This document shows positions 44,286 to 53,249 of a stretch of 64,000 bases of DNA, in pieces. Below the pieces are notes generated by a model that worked only from the letters and a program-made list of their open reading frames with translations, made no database searches and was not told the DNA's origin. The stretch is from NCBI GenBank assembly GCA_963761325.1, contig CAVXGZ010000008.1:124001-188000 (forward strand). Direction: 5' to 3'. A program made the position numbers and the translations under genes. Within the stretch, counting starts at the first letter, position 1, and every line of letters begins with the position of its first letter. The stretch is from Streptantibioticus_C sp963761325 (GTDB lineage Bacteria > Actinomycetota > Actinomycetes > Streptomycetales > Streptomycetaceae).

Positions 44286-46145
44286 GTGACAAGACCGTGG
44301 TGGTGGCTCGTGCTCCTGGTGGGCGTGCTCCTGGTGGCCGGACCGTCGGGTGCGTCGGCGGCGGTGCCGGTGCACCCGTCGGACACGTCGGCCACCGTGT
44401 GCTCGGTGTACTGCGACACGCGTGATCCGTCGCAGGCGCAGTCGGAGACCTTCCCGGTCCCCAACGTGAACAACAGCGGCCGGCTGATCGAGCTGCACGT
44501 CTCGGACGCCGACGGGATGGCGTGGGGCAGCATCGACGACGGGCAGCTCAACGACTCGATCTGGCTCGACCGTTCCTGGGACGGCGGCCAGACCTGGGAC
44601 GGGCCGCTCGGCGAGGCGAGCATCCCGTCCACCTGGACCGGCACGCGCACCCTCATGTACAACCTGTACGACCCGGTCGACCACCGCCGCGGCGTGGTGC
44701 GCGCCTGCGGCGAGGTGGGCAGCGTGACGGACTGCACCGACTGGGCGCACCTGACGGTCTGCGCGGCGCAGTGCGACGGCGTTACCTCCACCGGCGGCGC
44801 GGGCGACTACCAGCCGGTCGCCGCGACCACGCTCTCCGGCCGGACCATCGAGCTGCACATGGACGACAACGGCATGGCCTGGGCCACCATCTCCGGCGGC
44901 GCGGCGGGCGACGAGGTCTGGATGGACCGGTCCTGGGACAGCGGCGCCAGCTGGCCGGACGGTTCGTCGGAGGGCCGGGTGACCACGCCGTCCGGCGCCA
45001 CCGGCAACCAGACGGTGGCCATCAACACCGACGACACCCTCGGCAAGCTCTACGGCGGCGCGGTGCGCGCCTGCGGCCGGGCGGTCACCGGCGAGAACGG
45101 CAGCTGCACCGCCTGGGCGCGGCCCGACAGCGTGGAGACGAAGGCGGCGGTCGACGCGCTGATGTACGACTACGACCCCAACACCGCCTACTGGGACTCC
45201 AGTTGGTGGAACTCCGCGGTCGCGCTCGCCACGGTGATCGACTACATGCGGCAGACCGGCGACACCAGTTACGAGTGGATCGTCGACCACACCTTCGAGG
45301 TGAACAAGGCGGCCTTCCCGGCGGGCGCCCGCAGTTCCGACCCGATCCAGGGCGACTTCATCAGCCAGGCCACCGACGACACCGAGTGGTGGGCGCTGGC
45401 CTGGATCGACGCCTACGACCTGACCGGCGACGCCAAGTACCTCAACGAGGCCGTCACCATCGCGAACTACGTCAACACGATGTGGGACACCAGCACCTGC
45501 GGCGGCGGCGTGTGGTGGAACACCTCCAAGACGTACAAGAACGCCGTCACCAACGGGCTCTACATCGTCATGACCGCGCAGCTGCACGAACGCGTCGCCG
45601 GTGACACGACGTGGGGGAACCGGGCCACCACCGCGTGGAACTGGTTCGAGAACAGCGGCATGATCAACTCCTCCGGGCTGGTCAACGACGGCCTGACCTC
45701 GGGCTGCGCCAACAACGGCCAGACGGTCTACACCTACAACCAGGGCCTGGCGATCGGCGCCGGCGTGGAGATCTGGCGGGCCACCGGCGACAGTTCGGCC
45801 CTCTCCGAGGCGCGCCACCTCGCCGACTCCGCCGTCGGCTCGCCCACCCTGGTGACCAACGGGATCCTCACCGAGTCGTGCGACAGCCTCAGCACGGACT
45901 GCGACGACAACGCCAAGCAGTTCAAGGGCATCTTCATGCGCTACCTGCAGGACCTGGACAGCGCCACCGGCGGCGCGTACGCCGGCTTCGCCACCACCCA
46001 GGCCGACTCCATCTGGAACTCCGACCGCGACTCGCTCAACCGGATGGGCGTGCGGTGGTCGGGACAGGGCAGCAGCGACCATCCGAACACCGCGGACTGG
46101 CGCACCGAGGCCAGCGCGCTGAGCGGCCTGCTCGCCGGGTCGTGA
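44286..46145 (+). CDS. secreted glycoside hydrolase family 76 protein
   Basis: A 619-residue exported protein with signal peptide (WWWLVLLVGVLLVAGPSGASAA). Two N-terminal repeats (about 30-160 and 160-280) each have a WLDRSWD/WMDRSWD motif and Cys pair. The C-terminal 340 residues form a GH76 (alpha/alpha)6 domain with QATDDTEWWALAWIDAYDLTGD, the DD pair being the expected catalytic acids. GH76 enzymes are endo-alpha-1,6-mannanases acting on fungal or mycobacterial mannans. GTG start after GAGGGG. A 16-base-pair terminator follows. Confidence 0.85.
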   Translation: MTRPWWWLVLLVGVLLVAGPSGASAAVPVHPSDTSATVCSVYCDTRDPSQAQSETFPVPNVNNSGRLIELHVSDADGMAWGSIDDGQLNDSIWLDRSWDGGQTWDGPLGEASIPSTWTGTRTLMYNLYDPVDHRRGVVRACGEVGSVTDCTDWAHLTVCAAQCDGVTSTGGAGDYQPVAATTLSGRTIELHMDDNGMAWATISGGAAGDEVWMDRSWDSGASWPDGSSEGRVTTPSGATGNQTVAINTDDTLGKLYGGAVRACGRAVTGENGSCTAWARPDSVETKAAVDALMYDYDPNTAYWDSSWWNSAVALATVIDYMRQTGDTSYEWIVDHTFEVNKAAFPAGARSSDPIQGDFISQATDDTEWWALAWIDAYDLTGDAKYLNEAVTIANYVNTMWDTSTCGGGVWWNTSKTYKNAVTNGLYIVMTAQLHERVAGDTTWGNRATTAWNWFENSGMINSSGLVNDGLTSGCANNGQTVYTYNQGLAIGAGVEIWRATGDSSALSEARHLADSAVGSPTLVTNGILTESCDSLSTDCDDNAKQFKGIFMRYLQDLDSATGGAYAGFATTQADSIWNSDRDSLNRMGVRWSGQGSSDHPNTADWRTEASALSGLLAGS

Positions 46146-46147
46146 CC

Positions 46148-46196
46148 GCGCGGGGTGCGGTGGGGCGGGCGGCTCCCGTTCCACCGCACCCCGCGC
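46148..46196 (+). terminator. stem-loop terminator after GH76 gene
   Basis: Perfect 16-base-pair stem (GCGCGGGGTGCGGTGG and complement) around a 17-base loop, three bases after the stop codon. Confidence 0.75.
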
Positions 46197-46220
46197 CCGG
46201 GCTGTGGCAGGCTGCGCGGC

Positions 46221-46535
46221 ATGGCCATCGCGCGGAAGGGCACCAGGATCATCGCCGTCGACGGCCGTCGCTACCGCTGGGTGGTGTCGCCCGGCGACGA
46301 ACCGGGCCTCGGCATCGTCGTGGAACGCGCCGACGGGACCGGACGCTGCCGCCTGGTCGTCTGGGTCGAGCACGGCGTCGTGATCGCACCGGGCCTGGTG
46401 GCGGCGGTCATCCGCGCGGCGGCCCGGCAGCACGGCTGGACGCCCGAGGGTCCCGGCCACGAACTGACCCTGCGCTGCCCGGATCCGGCGCGGGGTGCGG
46501 GCCGTCTCACGCTGGTGCGCCGGACGGCGGTGTAG
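46221..46535 (+). CDS. small conserved actinomycete protein, unknown
   Basis: A 104-residue protein, MAIARKGTRIIAVDGRRYRWVVS..., of a family common in Streptomyces with no known role. The sequence alternates beta-strand-like stretches (RIIAVDGRRYRWVVS, CRLVVWVEHGVVI) with one helix (VVAAVIRAAARQHGW-like). The start is the ATG of MAIARKG, 25 bases after the GH76 terminator. Confidence 0.65.
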   Translation: MAIARKGTRIIAVDGRRYRWVVSPGDEPGLGIVVERADGTGRCRLVVWVEHGVVIAPGLVAAVIRAAARQHGWTPEGPGHELTLRCPDPARGAGRLTLVRRTAV

Positions 46536-46619
46536 CGGCGGCCGGTCCGGCCGGGCGGGCGGGCGGGCGGCGGAAAAACCGGGCGACGCGGGTCCGGGCG
46601 GATGCTAGCTTTCCGAGCC

Positions 46620-47120
46620 ATGCTCAGGCTCGCCGAGAAAGACATCCGCACGTCCTTCGCCAACTGCTCCAAAGGGGAGGCGAGCCGGCTGGCGCTGCCC
46701 AGGCAGCTGGCCGAACTGCCGTGGGCCGACCTCGACTTCCTGGGCTGGCGCGATCCGGGCGCGCCCGATCGCGGATACCTGGTGGCCGAACACCGCGGCA
46801 GGATGACCGGCCTGGTGCTGCGGGCACCGCAGGGCGCGCGGCGCAGCCTCACCAAGACCACGGTGTGCTCGCTGTGCGTCACGCCGCACGCCGGCTCCGG
46901 CGTCTGCCTGCTGGCCGCGCCCCGGGCGGGCGCCGCCGGGCGGCAGGGCAACACGGTGGGCGCCTACGTCTGCGCCGACCTGGCCTGCCCGCTGTACGTA
47001 CGCGGGCTGCGGAGAACGGCGTTGGGCAGCCGCTACGAGGAGTCGCTCAGCCAGGACGAGCAGATCGCCCGCATGCTCGGCAACCTGGCCGCCTTCCTCG
47101 ATCAGGTCCTCAAACCCTGA
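46620..47120 (+). CDS. FBP domain (treble-clef zinc-binding) protein
   Basis: A 166-residue protein with an FBP/FusB-like C-terminal domain: TTVCSLCVTPH and ADLACPLYVRG provide a four-cysteine treble-clef zinc site. The family includes EF-G-binding proteins; in actinomycetes the role is unclear. A start at 46602 (MLAFRAM) is possible; 46620 is chosen because relatives begin near LRLAEKDIR. No strong ribosome binding site is seen for either. Confidence 0.7.
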   Translation: MLRLAEKDIRTSFANCSKGEASRLALPRQLAELPWADLDFLGWRDPGAPDRGYLVAEHRGRMTGLVLRAPQGARRSLTKTTVCSLCVTPHAGSGVCLLAAPRAGAAGRQGNTVGAYVCADLACPLYVRGLRRTALGSRYEESLSQDEQIARMLGNLAAFLDQVLKP

Positions 47121-47187
47121 ACCGCGCACCGCGCCCGGCCCGTTCGCCGGACGGGTGCGACCCACCGCCGGGGAGTAGTCTCGGCCA

Positions 47188-47844
47188 ATGGCGTTGACCA
47201 TCGCGGAGGAATTCCTGCTCGTCGAGCGGGACCAGCGGGGCCGGGAACTCTGCGGCCGGATCGAGCGGACCCGGGGAGTCGCCGGAGCGCTGCTGATCGG
47301 CCTGGTCCTCGACGGGCTGCTCGCCGTGGACGGCGGACGCCTGGTCGCCGCGGCCGCCGAAGCGGTGACCGTGCAGCCGCAGGCCGCCGCGCTGCTGGAG
47401 CGCGTTCGCGCGGAGCGCCGGCCGCGCAGGGTGAAGTGGTGGGTGCGGAAGGCCGAGTCGGGCGCGGTGAACCGGCACCTGCTGTCCGGCCTGGTGGCGC
47501 AGGGGATCCTGGCCGAGCGGCACGACCGCGTGCTCGGGATCGTCCCGACCACGCGCTGGGCCGAACACACCCCGCAGCAGCGCGAGGAGATCCACCAGCG
47601 GCTGACCTCGGCGGTCAAGGCCGGGTCGGCGGACGACCGCACCCGCGCGCTCACCGGCCTGCTCGACGCGTGCGGGCTGTCGCGCAAGCTGTTCCCGGCC
47701 GTCGAACGCCCGGTGCGCAAGGCCAGGATGCGGGAGTTGGCGCAGGACGGGTGGACGAGCGGCGCGGTACGGGACGCCGTCGTGTCGATCCAGGCGGCCA
47801 CCGCGGCGGCCATCGGCGCCGCGAAGGCCGCCGCCGCGAGCTGA
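47188..47844 (+). CDS. GOLPH3/VPS74-like (GPP34) protein
   Basis: A 218-residue protein with the GPP34 pattern: TIAEEFLLVERDQRG, AGALLIGLVLDGLLAVDGG, and VKWWVRKAESGAVNRHLLSGLVAQGIL. Eukaryotic GOLPH3 binds phosphatidylinositol 4-phosphate and glycosyltransferases; bacterial relatives are of unknown role. A C-terminal alanine-rich tail ends in AAKAAAAS. Confidence 0.78.
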   Translation: MALTIAEEFLLVERDQRGRELCGRIERTRGVAGALLIGLVLDGLLAVDGGRLVAAAAEAVTVQPQAAALLERVRAERRPRRVKWWVRKAESGAVNRHLLSGLVAQGILAERHDRVLGIVPTTRWAEHTPQQREEIHQRLTSAVKAGSADDRTRALTGLLDACGLSRKLFPAVERPVRKARMRELAQDGWTSGAVRDAVVSIQAATAAAIGAAKAAAAS

Positions 47845-47895
47845 TCCCGCCCGGCCCGACACCGGGCAGCCGACCTCGCCTCGCGGGGACCGGCG

Positions 47896-49065
47896 CTACC
47901 GGGGCAGCACGCTCACCGGCATCGGGGCGGCGAACGGGTCGCCGCAGGCGGTCAGTTGACCGGTGTCCGGATCGACGGTGAACACCGTCACGGTGCCGGA
48001 GCGCTGGTTGCCGGCGAACAGCAGCGTCTCGTCGGGGTCGAAGGCGATGTCGCGCGGGAAGTCGCCGCCGACCGGCGTGGCGTCCAGCAGCCGCAGCGTC
48101 GCGCCGCCGTCCTCGACGGCGTACCGGACGATGGTGTTCCAGCCGCGGTTGGCCAGGTAGGCCGTCTCGCCCCGGGCGTCGACCAGGAACTCGGCGGGGT
48201 AGTTGATACCGCTGCCGGAGCCGGGGGACTGCGTGGCGCCGGGGGTGAGCAGGCCGGAGGCGATGTCGTAGGCGCAGACCGCGACGTTGTTGCCCACCTC
48301 GTTGGCGAGGTAGGCGTACGTGCCGTTCGGGTGGAAGGTGAGGTGGCGCGGGCCGGTGCCGGGCGGCAGGGTCGCGCGGGAGGTCTCGGTGAGCAGCCCG
48401 GTCTCCAGGTCGAGCAGGTAGCTGTAGACCGTGTCGTTGCCCAGGTCGACGGCGAGGACGTGGCCGCCGTCCGGACTGGTGATCACCTGGTGGGCGTGCG
48501 GGCCGGTCTGACCGGGGCCCGGCGGCGGCGTGGAGTGCTGGACCAGGTCGGTGCGGGTCCCGAGCGAGCCGTCCGCCTCGATGGGGTGCACCGCGACGCT
48601 GCCGGAGCCGTAGTTGGCGCTGAGCAGGTACCGGCCGCTGGGATGGACGGACGCGTGGGTCGGGCCGTCGCCGCCGGTGGGCTGCGCGTTGATGATCCGG
48701 GGAGCGCCGGTCGCCGGCAGCGCGATGGCGGTCACGCTGCCGTCGGACTGCTCGTTGACGGTGTAGAGGGTGTTGCCGTCGGGGGCGAGGGTCAGCCATG
48801 ACGGGTTGTCCACCGTCAGGACCGCGGTCGCGGTGATGGCGCCGGTTCCCGGCTGGTAGGTGCCCAGGGTGATGCCGGTCCCCGCGCCGTCGCCCGTGGT
48901 GTACGTGCCGAGGTAGATCGGCCGCGGCGCGGAGTGCGGCCGGCGGCGCGGACGCGCGGCGGCCTCGGCGGCGGCGTTCGACCCCGTGCCGACCCCGACG
49001 GCGGCGGCGCCCGCCGCGACGGCGCCGAGGAAACGGCGGCGGCCCCACCCTTCGTTCACACCCAT
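47896..49065 (-). CDS. lactonase family protein (beta-propeller, Tat-type signal)
   Basis: A 389-residue protein with an N-terminal GRRRFLGAVAAGAAAVG twin-arginine-like signal. The mature part shows the seven-bladed propeller repeats of the 6-phosphogluconolactonase-like family: YLGTYTTGDGAGTGI, GNTLYTVNE, GRYLLSANYGSGSVAV, GPHAHQVITSPDGG and GPRHLTFHPNGTYAYLANE. A lactone substrate is not known for the exported form. GGAAGG precedes the ATG. It is divergent from the aminotransferase gene and converges with the GPP34 gene. Confidence 0.8.
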   Translation of the reverse strand: MGVNEGWGRRRFLGAVAAGAAAVGVGTGSNAAAEAAARPRRRPHSAPRPIYLGTYTTGDGAGTGITLGTYQPGTGAITATAVLTVDNPSWLTLAPDGNTLYTVNEQSDGSVTAIALPATGAPRIINAQPTGGDGPTHASVHPSGRYLLSANYGSGSVAVHPIEADGSLGTRTDLVQHSTPPPGPGQTGPHAHQVITSPDGGHVLAVDLGNDTVYSYLLDLETGLLTETSRATLPPGTGPRHLTFHPNGTYAYLANEVGNNVAVCAYDIASGLLTPGATQSPGSGSGINYPAEFLVDARGETAYLANRGWNTIVRYAVEDGGATLRLLDATPVGGDFPRDIAFDPDETLLFAGNQRSGTVTVFTVDPDTGQLTACGDPFAAPMPVSVLPR

Positions 49066-49201
49066 GCCACACCTTCCGGTGTCGAGAGCGCCGGCCGGTC
49101 GGCCCGCGGTCGTGCCAGGACTCGGGGAACCACCTTGGGCCAGTCGTACCGGCTGCCACAAGAGGGCACCGGGCCGGGGCGGCCGTCGCATACTGTTGGT
49201 C

Positions 49202-50362
49202 ATGTCGTATGAGGAGTCCAATCCGCTGCGCCGGCTGTCCCTCGACGAACTTCGACTGCGCACCAGCATGAAGTGGCGTGCCCATCCGCCGGACGTGCTG
49301 CCGCTGTGGGTGGCCGAGATGGACGTGCCGCTCGCCGAGCCGGTGGCCAGGGCGATCACCGACGCGGTCGCGCTGGGCGACACCGGCTATCCGGCCGGGA
49401 CGCGGTACGCGCGGGCGCTGGCGGAGTTCGCGGACCGGCGCTGGGGCTGGCGGGGACCGCGGCCCGAGCGGACGGCGATCGTCCCGGACGTGATGCTCGG
49501 CATCATGGAGATCCTCAAGCTGGTCACCGGTCCCGGCGACGCCGTGGTGGTCAACTCCCCCGTCTACCCGCCGTTCTACGCGTTCGTCGAGCACCTGGGC
49601 CGACGGGTCGTGGAGGCACCGCTCGGCGAGGACCACCGCATCGACCCCGCCGCGCTGGAGGCGGCGTTCCACCGGGCCGTGGCGGGTGGCCGGCCGGCCG
49701 CGTACCTGCTGTGCAGCCCGCACAACCCGACCGGGACCGTGCACACCGCCGAGGAGTTGGCGGCGGTCGGCGCGCTGGCGCGGCGGCACGGCCTGCGGGT
49801 CGTCGCGGACGAGATCCACGCGCCCCTCGTGCCGCCCGGCGCGCGGTTCGTGCCGTACCTGTCGCTGCCCGGCAGCCAGAACGGGTTCTCGGTGATGTCG
49901 GCTTCCAAGGCGTGGAACCTGGCCGGGCTGAAGGCGGCGCTGGCGGTGGCCGGCAGCGAGGCGGCCGACGAACTGGCCGGGATGCCGGAGGAGGTCAGCC
50001 ACGGCCCGAGCCACCTGGGCGTCCTCGCGCACACCGCCGCGTTCCGGCACGGCGGCGACTGGCTCGACGCGCTGCTCGCCGGGCTGGACGACAACCGCCG
50101 GCTGCTCGCGGACCTGCTGGCCGAACACCTGCCGGGCATCCGCTACACCCCGCCGCGCGGCACCTACCTGGCCTGGCTGGACTGCCGCCCGCTCGGCCTC
50201 GGCGACGACCCGGCCGCCGTCTTCCTCGACCGCGGCCGGGTCGCGCTCAACAGCGGGATCCCGTTCGGCTCCGGCGGCGAAGGACACGTCCGGCTCAACC
50301 TCGCCACCTCGCCGGAGATCCTCACCGAGGCCGTGCGGCGGATGGCGGCCGCGGCCGGCTAG
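49202..50362 (+). CDS. MalY/PatB family PLP aminotransferase / C-S lyase
   Basis: A 386-residue fold-type I PLP enzyme. Seen: the N-terminal SMKWRAHPPDVLPLWVAEMDV that marks the MalY/PatB group, SPHNPTGTVHTAEEL, VVADEIHAPLVPPG, and the PLP lysine in SASKAWNLAGLK near residue 235. Members act as cystathionine beta-lyases or aminotransferases. The ATG lies 137 bases from the divergent lactonase start. Confidence 0.83.
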   Translation: MSYEESNPLRRLSLDELRLRTSMKWRAHPPDVLPLWVAEMDVPLAEPVARAITDAVALGDTGYPAGTRYARALAEFADRRWGWRGPRPERTAIVPDVMLGIMEILKLVTGPGDAVVVNSPVYPPFYAFVEHLGRRVVEAPLGEDHRIDPAALEAAFHRAVAGGRPAAYLLCSPHNPTGTVHTAEELAAVGALARRHGLRVVADEIHAPLVPPGARFVPYLSLPGSQNGFSVMSASKAWNLAGLKAALAVAGSEAADELAGMPEEVSHGPSHLGVLAHTAAFRHGGDWLDALLAGLDDNRRLLADLLAEHLPGIRYTPPRGTYLAWLDCRPLGLGDDPAAVFLDRGRVALNSGIPFGSGGEGHVRLNLATSPEILTEAVRRMAAAAG

Positions 50363-50632
50363 CGCCGCGTGGCCGGGGCCCGGGTGCCGGGGTAGCGTGA
50401 ATCCGCCGGAGGACGCGGCGGACCCGCGGACGCGCGAGGAGTCCGGCACGGCGCCGGGCTGCCGCGGGGCCGTGCGGGTCACCGCGCCGGCCACGCCCCG
50501 CCGGGTGACGTCCCGGCGGCTCCCGATCACCGCCGGCGGCGTCCTGTCCCCGCGCGCGCCGCGGCACTACGGGCACCGGCACCGGAACGGCGTAGCGGTC
50601 CGCACCCCACCGACGTCCCACAGGAGCGAATC

Positions 50633-51550
50633 ATGCCGAAGGCAGTGCGGTTCAACGAGTACGGAGGGATCGAGGTCCTGCGGGTGGTGGACGTCGCCCG
50701 GCCGGAGCCGGCCGAGGGAGAGGTGCTGGTCCGGATCAGGGCCGCCGCCGTCAACCCCGGCGAGTCGAAGATCAGGGCCGGGCTGCTGCACGAGAGGTGG
50801 CCGACCGACTTCCCGTCCGGTCAGGGCAGCGACCTGGCGGGCGTCGTGGAGGCGACGGGTCCCGGCGTGACCGGGTTCGCCGCCGGCGACGAGGTCCTGG
50901 GCTTCACCGACCGGCGGGCCAGCCACGCCGAGTACGCGGTGGTGAAGGCCGGGCAGCTGACCGCGAAGCCGGCGGGCGTCTCCTGGGAGGTCGCCGGATC
51001 GCTCTTCGTCGTCGGCACGACGGCATACGCCGCGGTGCGCGCCGTCTCGCTGCGGTCCGGCGACACGGTCGCGGTGTCCGGGGCGGCGGGCGGCGTCGGC
51101 GTGCTCGCGGTCCAGCTCGCCAAGCGGGCCGGCGCCGAGGTGATCGGGATCGCGGGCCCGGCCAACCACTCGTGGCTGGCCGCGCACGGGATCACGCCGG
51201 TCGCCTACGGGGACGGGCTGGCCGACCGGCTGCGCGCCGCCGCCGGCCGCATCGACGCGTTCATCGACACCAACGGCAGCGGTTACGTGGAACTCGCCGT
51301 CGAACTGGGCGTGGATCCGGACCGCGTCGACACCGTCATCGACTTCGACGGCGCCCAGAAGTACGGCGCGAAGATCGAGGGCAGCGCGGCGGCGAGCAGC
51401 ATCGAGGTGGTGGCCGAACTGGCGGGCCTGGTCGCCGACGGGCGGCTGGAACTGCCGATCGCGGCGACCTTCCCGCTGGACGAGGTCCGGGCCGCGTTCG
51501 AGCGGTTGGACCAGGGGCACACCCACGGCAAGATCGTGCTGCTCCCCTGA
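50633..51550 (+). CDS. NADP-dependent quinone-type oxidoreductase
   Basis: A 305-residue medium-chain reductase without the structural zinc lobe. Seen: AVRFNEYGGIEVL, VNPGESKIRAG, the GXXGXXG dinucleotide site AAGGVGVLAVQLAKRAGAEVIG, and the C-terminal HTHGKIVLLP. It would reduce quinones or alkenals with NADPH. CAGGAGCGAATC precedes the ATG. The 270 bases upstream hold no supported gene. Confidence 0.83.
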   Translation: MPKAVRFNEYGGIEVLRVVDVARPEPAEGEVLVRIRAAAVNPGESKIRAGLLHERWPTDFPSGQGSDLAGVVEATGPGVTGFAAGDEVLGFTDRRASHAEYAVVKAGQLTAKPAGVSWEVAGSLFVVGTTAYAAVRAVSLRSGDTVAVSGAAGGVGVLAVQLAKRAGAEVIGIAGPANHSWLAAHGITPVAYGDGLADRLRAAAGRIDAFIDTNGSGYVELAVELGVDPDRVDTVIDFDGAQKYGAKIEGSAAASSIEVVAELAGLVADGRLELPIAATFPLDEVRAAFERLDQGHTHGKIVLLP

Positions 51551-51555
51551 GACCG

Positions 51556-51588
51556 GTCCGCCCCGCCGCGCGGTGCGGCGGGGCGGAC
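51556..51588. terminator. bidirectional stem-loop terminator
   Basis: Perfect 14-base-pair stem (GTCCGCCCCGCCGC and complement) with a 5-base loop between the convergent oxidoreductase and TROVE genes; it can serve both. Confidence 0.75.
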
Positions 51589-51598
51589 GGGCCGCGGT

Positions 51599-53236
51599 TC
51601 AGCGCGCGGCGGCCTCCCACGGCCAGCGGGCGTCGCGGCCGGACTCCAGCAGCGGGATCATCCGGAAGGCGGCGTCGGTCAGCCCGCCGAACACGTGGCG
51701 GTTCCCGCCGCCCGACGGCGCGTGCCCGACCCGGTACCCGGCGAGGTTCCAGGTGTACATCGGGACTTGCTCCGGGATCGCGGCGGTCACCTCGGCGGCG
51801 TCCCGCCCGGCCTGCTCGTCGGTGACCACCACCACCCGGTCGTGTCCGGCGTACTCCTCGCGCAGCGCGGCGGCGGTGTCGGTGCCGCCGCCGAGGAACC
51901 AGCCGCCCTCCTTCCAGCTCCGCACGTCGCGCAGCAGCGATCCGCCCCGGGTCGGCGCGAACGCCTTCGTGCGCGCGCCCGGCGGGTCGCCGACGTAGCG
52001 GCGGGCCGAGGAGAACGAGACCACGTCGTGCGCGGCGCAGCGCCGGGCGAGCGCGAGGCCGAACAGGGCGGCCGCGTCCCAGCGCGCGAGGGTGCCGTCG
52101 CGGGAGAACCCGGCCTCCATCGAGCCGGAGGTGTCCACCAGCACCAGGGTGCGGCCGGGCAGCACCGGGATGTTGTCCAGCGAGGCGGCCAGCGCCCGCT
52201 CCAGCGCGTGGCCCCAGCGCAGCGAGGGCGCCGCGTTGTACGCCGAGTAGAAGCGCATGGGCAGTTGGCGGGAGCGGGCCACCTGCTCCGGATCGGCCAG
52301 CAGCCTCGCGACCTCCTCGGCGCTCTCGTCGCCGACGCCGGCCTCGTCGAAGTTGCGCAGGTTGCGCAGCAGCGCCATGTAGCCCATGGACGGGATCACG
52401 GCCTGCCAGGCCGCCGCGTCCATCGGGCCCTGCAGCCAGCCCGCCAGCGCCTCCCACGTCATGCCGGCCTCCCGCAGCACGGCCGGTGCGGCCGGGCTGC
52501 CGAGCAGGGCGCGGCGCTCGGGGACGTCCATGGCCATCAGGTCGGCGCGGGCCCGCAGCGTGCGCAGGCCGGCCGGCACGGCCTTGTCGCGGCGGTGCCG
52601 CCGGTCGATGGCGTGCTCGAACAGTTCGCCCTGCAGGTCGTGTGCGGGCTTGGGGTGGACCAGTTCGATGACGTCGCCGAAGCGGTAGCCCTTGGAGTCG
52701 GTGTCGTACTTCAGCAGGGCGCGCTCGGTGTACAGGGCGCGCAGGGCGTCCTCGATGCCGCGCTTGACCGGCTTGGGCACGTTGCGCCCGTGGCGGGAGG
52801 TCCAGTAGGCCAGCAGCTCGCCGGGCTCGTCGGCGCGCCGCAGCACCGAGGCGACGACCGCGCGGTTGGAAGGTGCGTCGGGGCCGGTCGCCGCGGCGCC
52901 GGTCTCCAGCCGGGCCTTGACGAACTCGGCGGCGCCGACGATCGCGGCGGTGCGCAGGTTGCCGGGGCCGCGCAGCCAGCCGAGCAGGTCCGCGGTCCAG
53001 CGCGGGTCCTGGACGGCGAGTCGGCGCACCAGCGCGGTGAAGCGGTCGTCGCGCTGCCCGCCGGTCTCGTAGAAGGTGTCCTGGCCGACGAAGTTGGCGA
53101 CCGCGAGGAGGAACAGCTCGGACCTGGGGTCGCGCAGGTGGCCGGCGCCGCCCTCCCCGGTGGTGGCGCGCTCCCCGGTCGTGGTGATCGGCGAGCCGGC
53201 GGCCGGCCGGGCGGTGCGGGTGTTGAAGCGGGACAT
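51599..53236 (-). CDS. rsr: TROVE domain protein (Ro60/Rsr-like RNA-binding ring)
   Basis: A 545-residue Ro60 orthologue. The N-terminal HEAT-like TROVE region (RSELFLLAVANFVGQDTFYETGGQRDDRF, LRTAAIVGAAEFVKA, KPVKRGIEDAL) is followed by a VWA-like domain with LVLVDTSGSMEAG near residue 365, a MIDAS motif. In other bacteria Rsr binds Y RNAs, which tether it to PNPase or otherwise gate access to structured RNA during stress. AGGAAC lies before the ATG. The IS607-family element ends about 14 bases upstream of the start codon, so the native promoter may be lost or replaced. Confidence 0.85.
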   Translation of the reverse strand: MSRFNTRTARPAAGSPITTTGERATTGEGGAGHLRDPRSELFLLAVANFVGQDTFYETGGQRDDRFTALVRRLAVQDPRWTADLLGWLRGPGNLRTAAIVGAAEFVKARLETGAAATGPDAPSNRAVVASVLRRADEPGELLAYWTSRHGRNVPKPVKRGIEDALRALYTERALLKYDTDSKGYRFGDVIELVHPKPAHDLQGELFEHAIDRRHRRDKAVPAGLRTLRARADLMAMDVPERRALLGSPAAPAVLREAGMTWEALAGWLQGPMDAAAWQAVIPSMGYMALLRNLRNFDEAGVGDESAEEVARLLADPEQVARSRQLPMRFYSAYNAAPSLRWGHALERALAASLDNIPVLPGRTLVLVDTSGSMEAGFSRDGTLARWDAAALFGLALARRCAAHDVVSFSSARRYVGDPPGARTKAFAPTRGGSLLRDVRSWKEGGWFLGGGTDTAAALREEYAGHDRVVVVTDEQAGRDAAEVTAAIPEQVPMYTWNLAGYRVGHAPSGGGNRHVFGGLTDAAFRMIPLLESGRDARWPWEAAAR

Positions 53237-53249
53237 GGTCGAACCGTTC

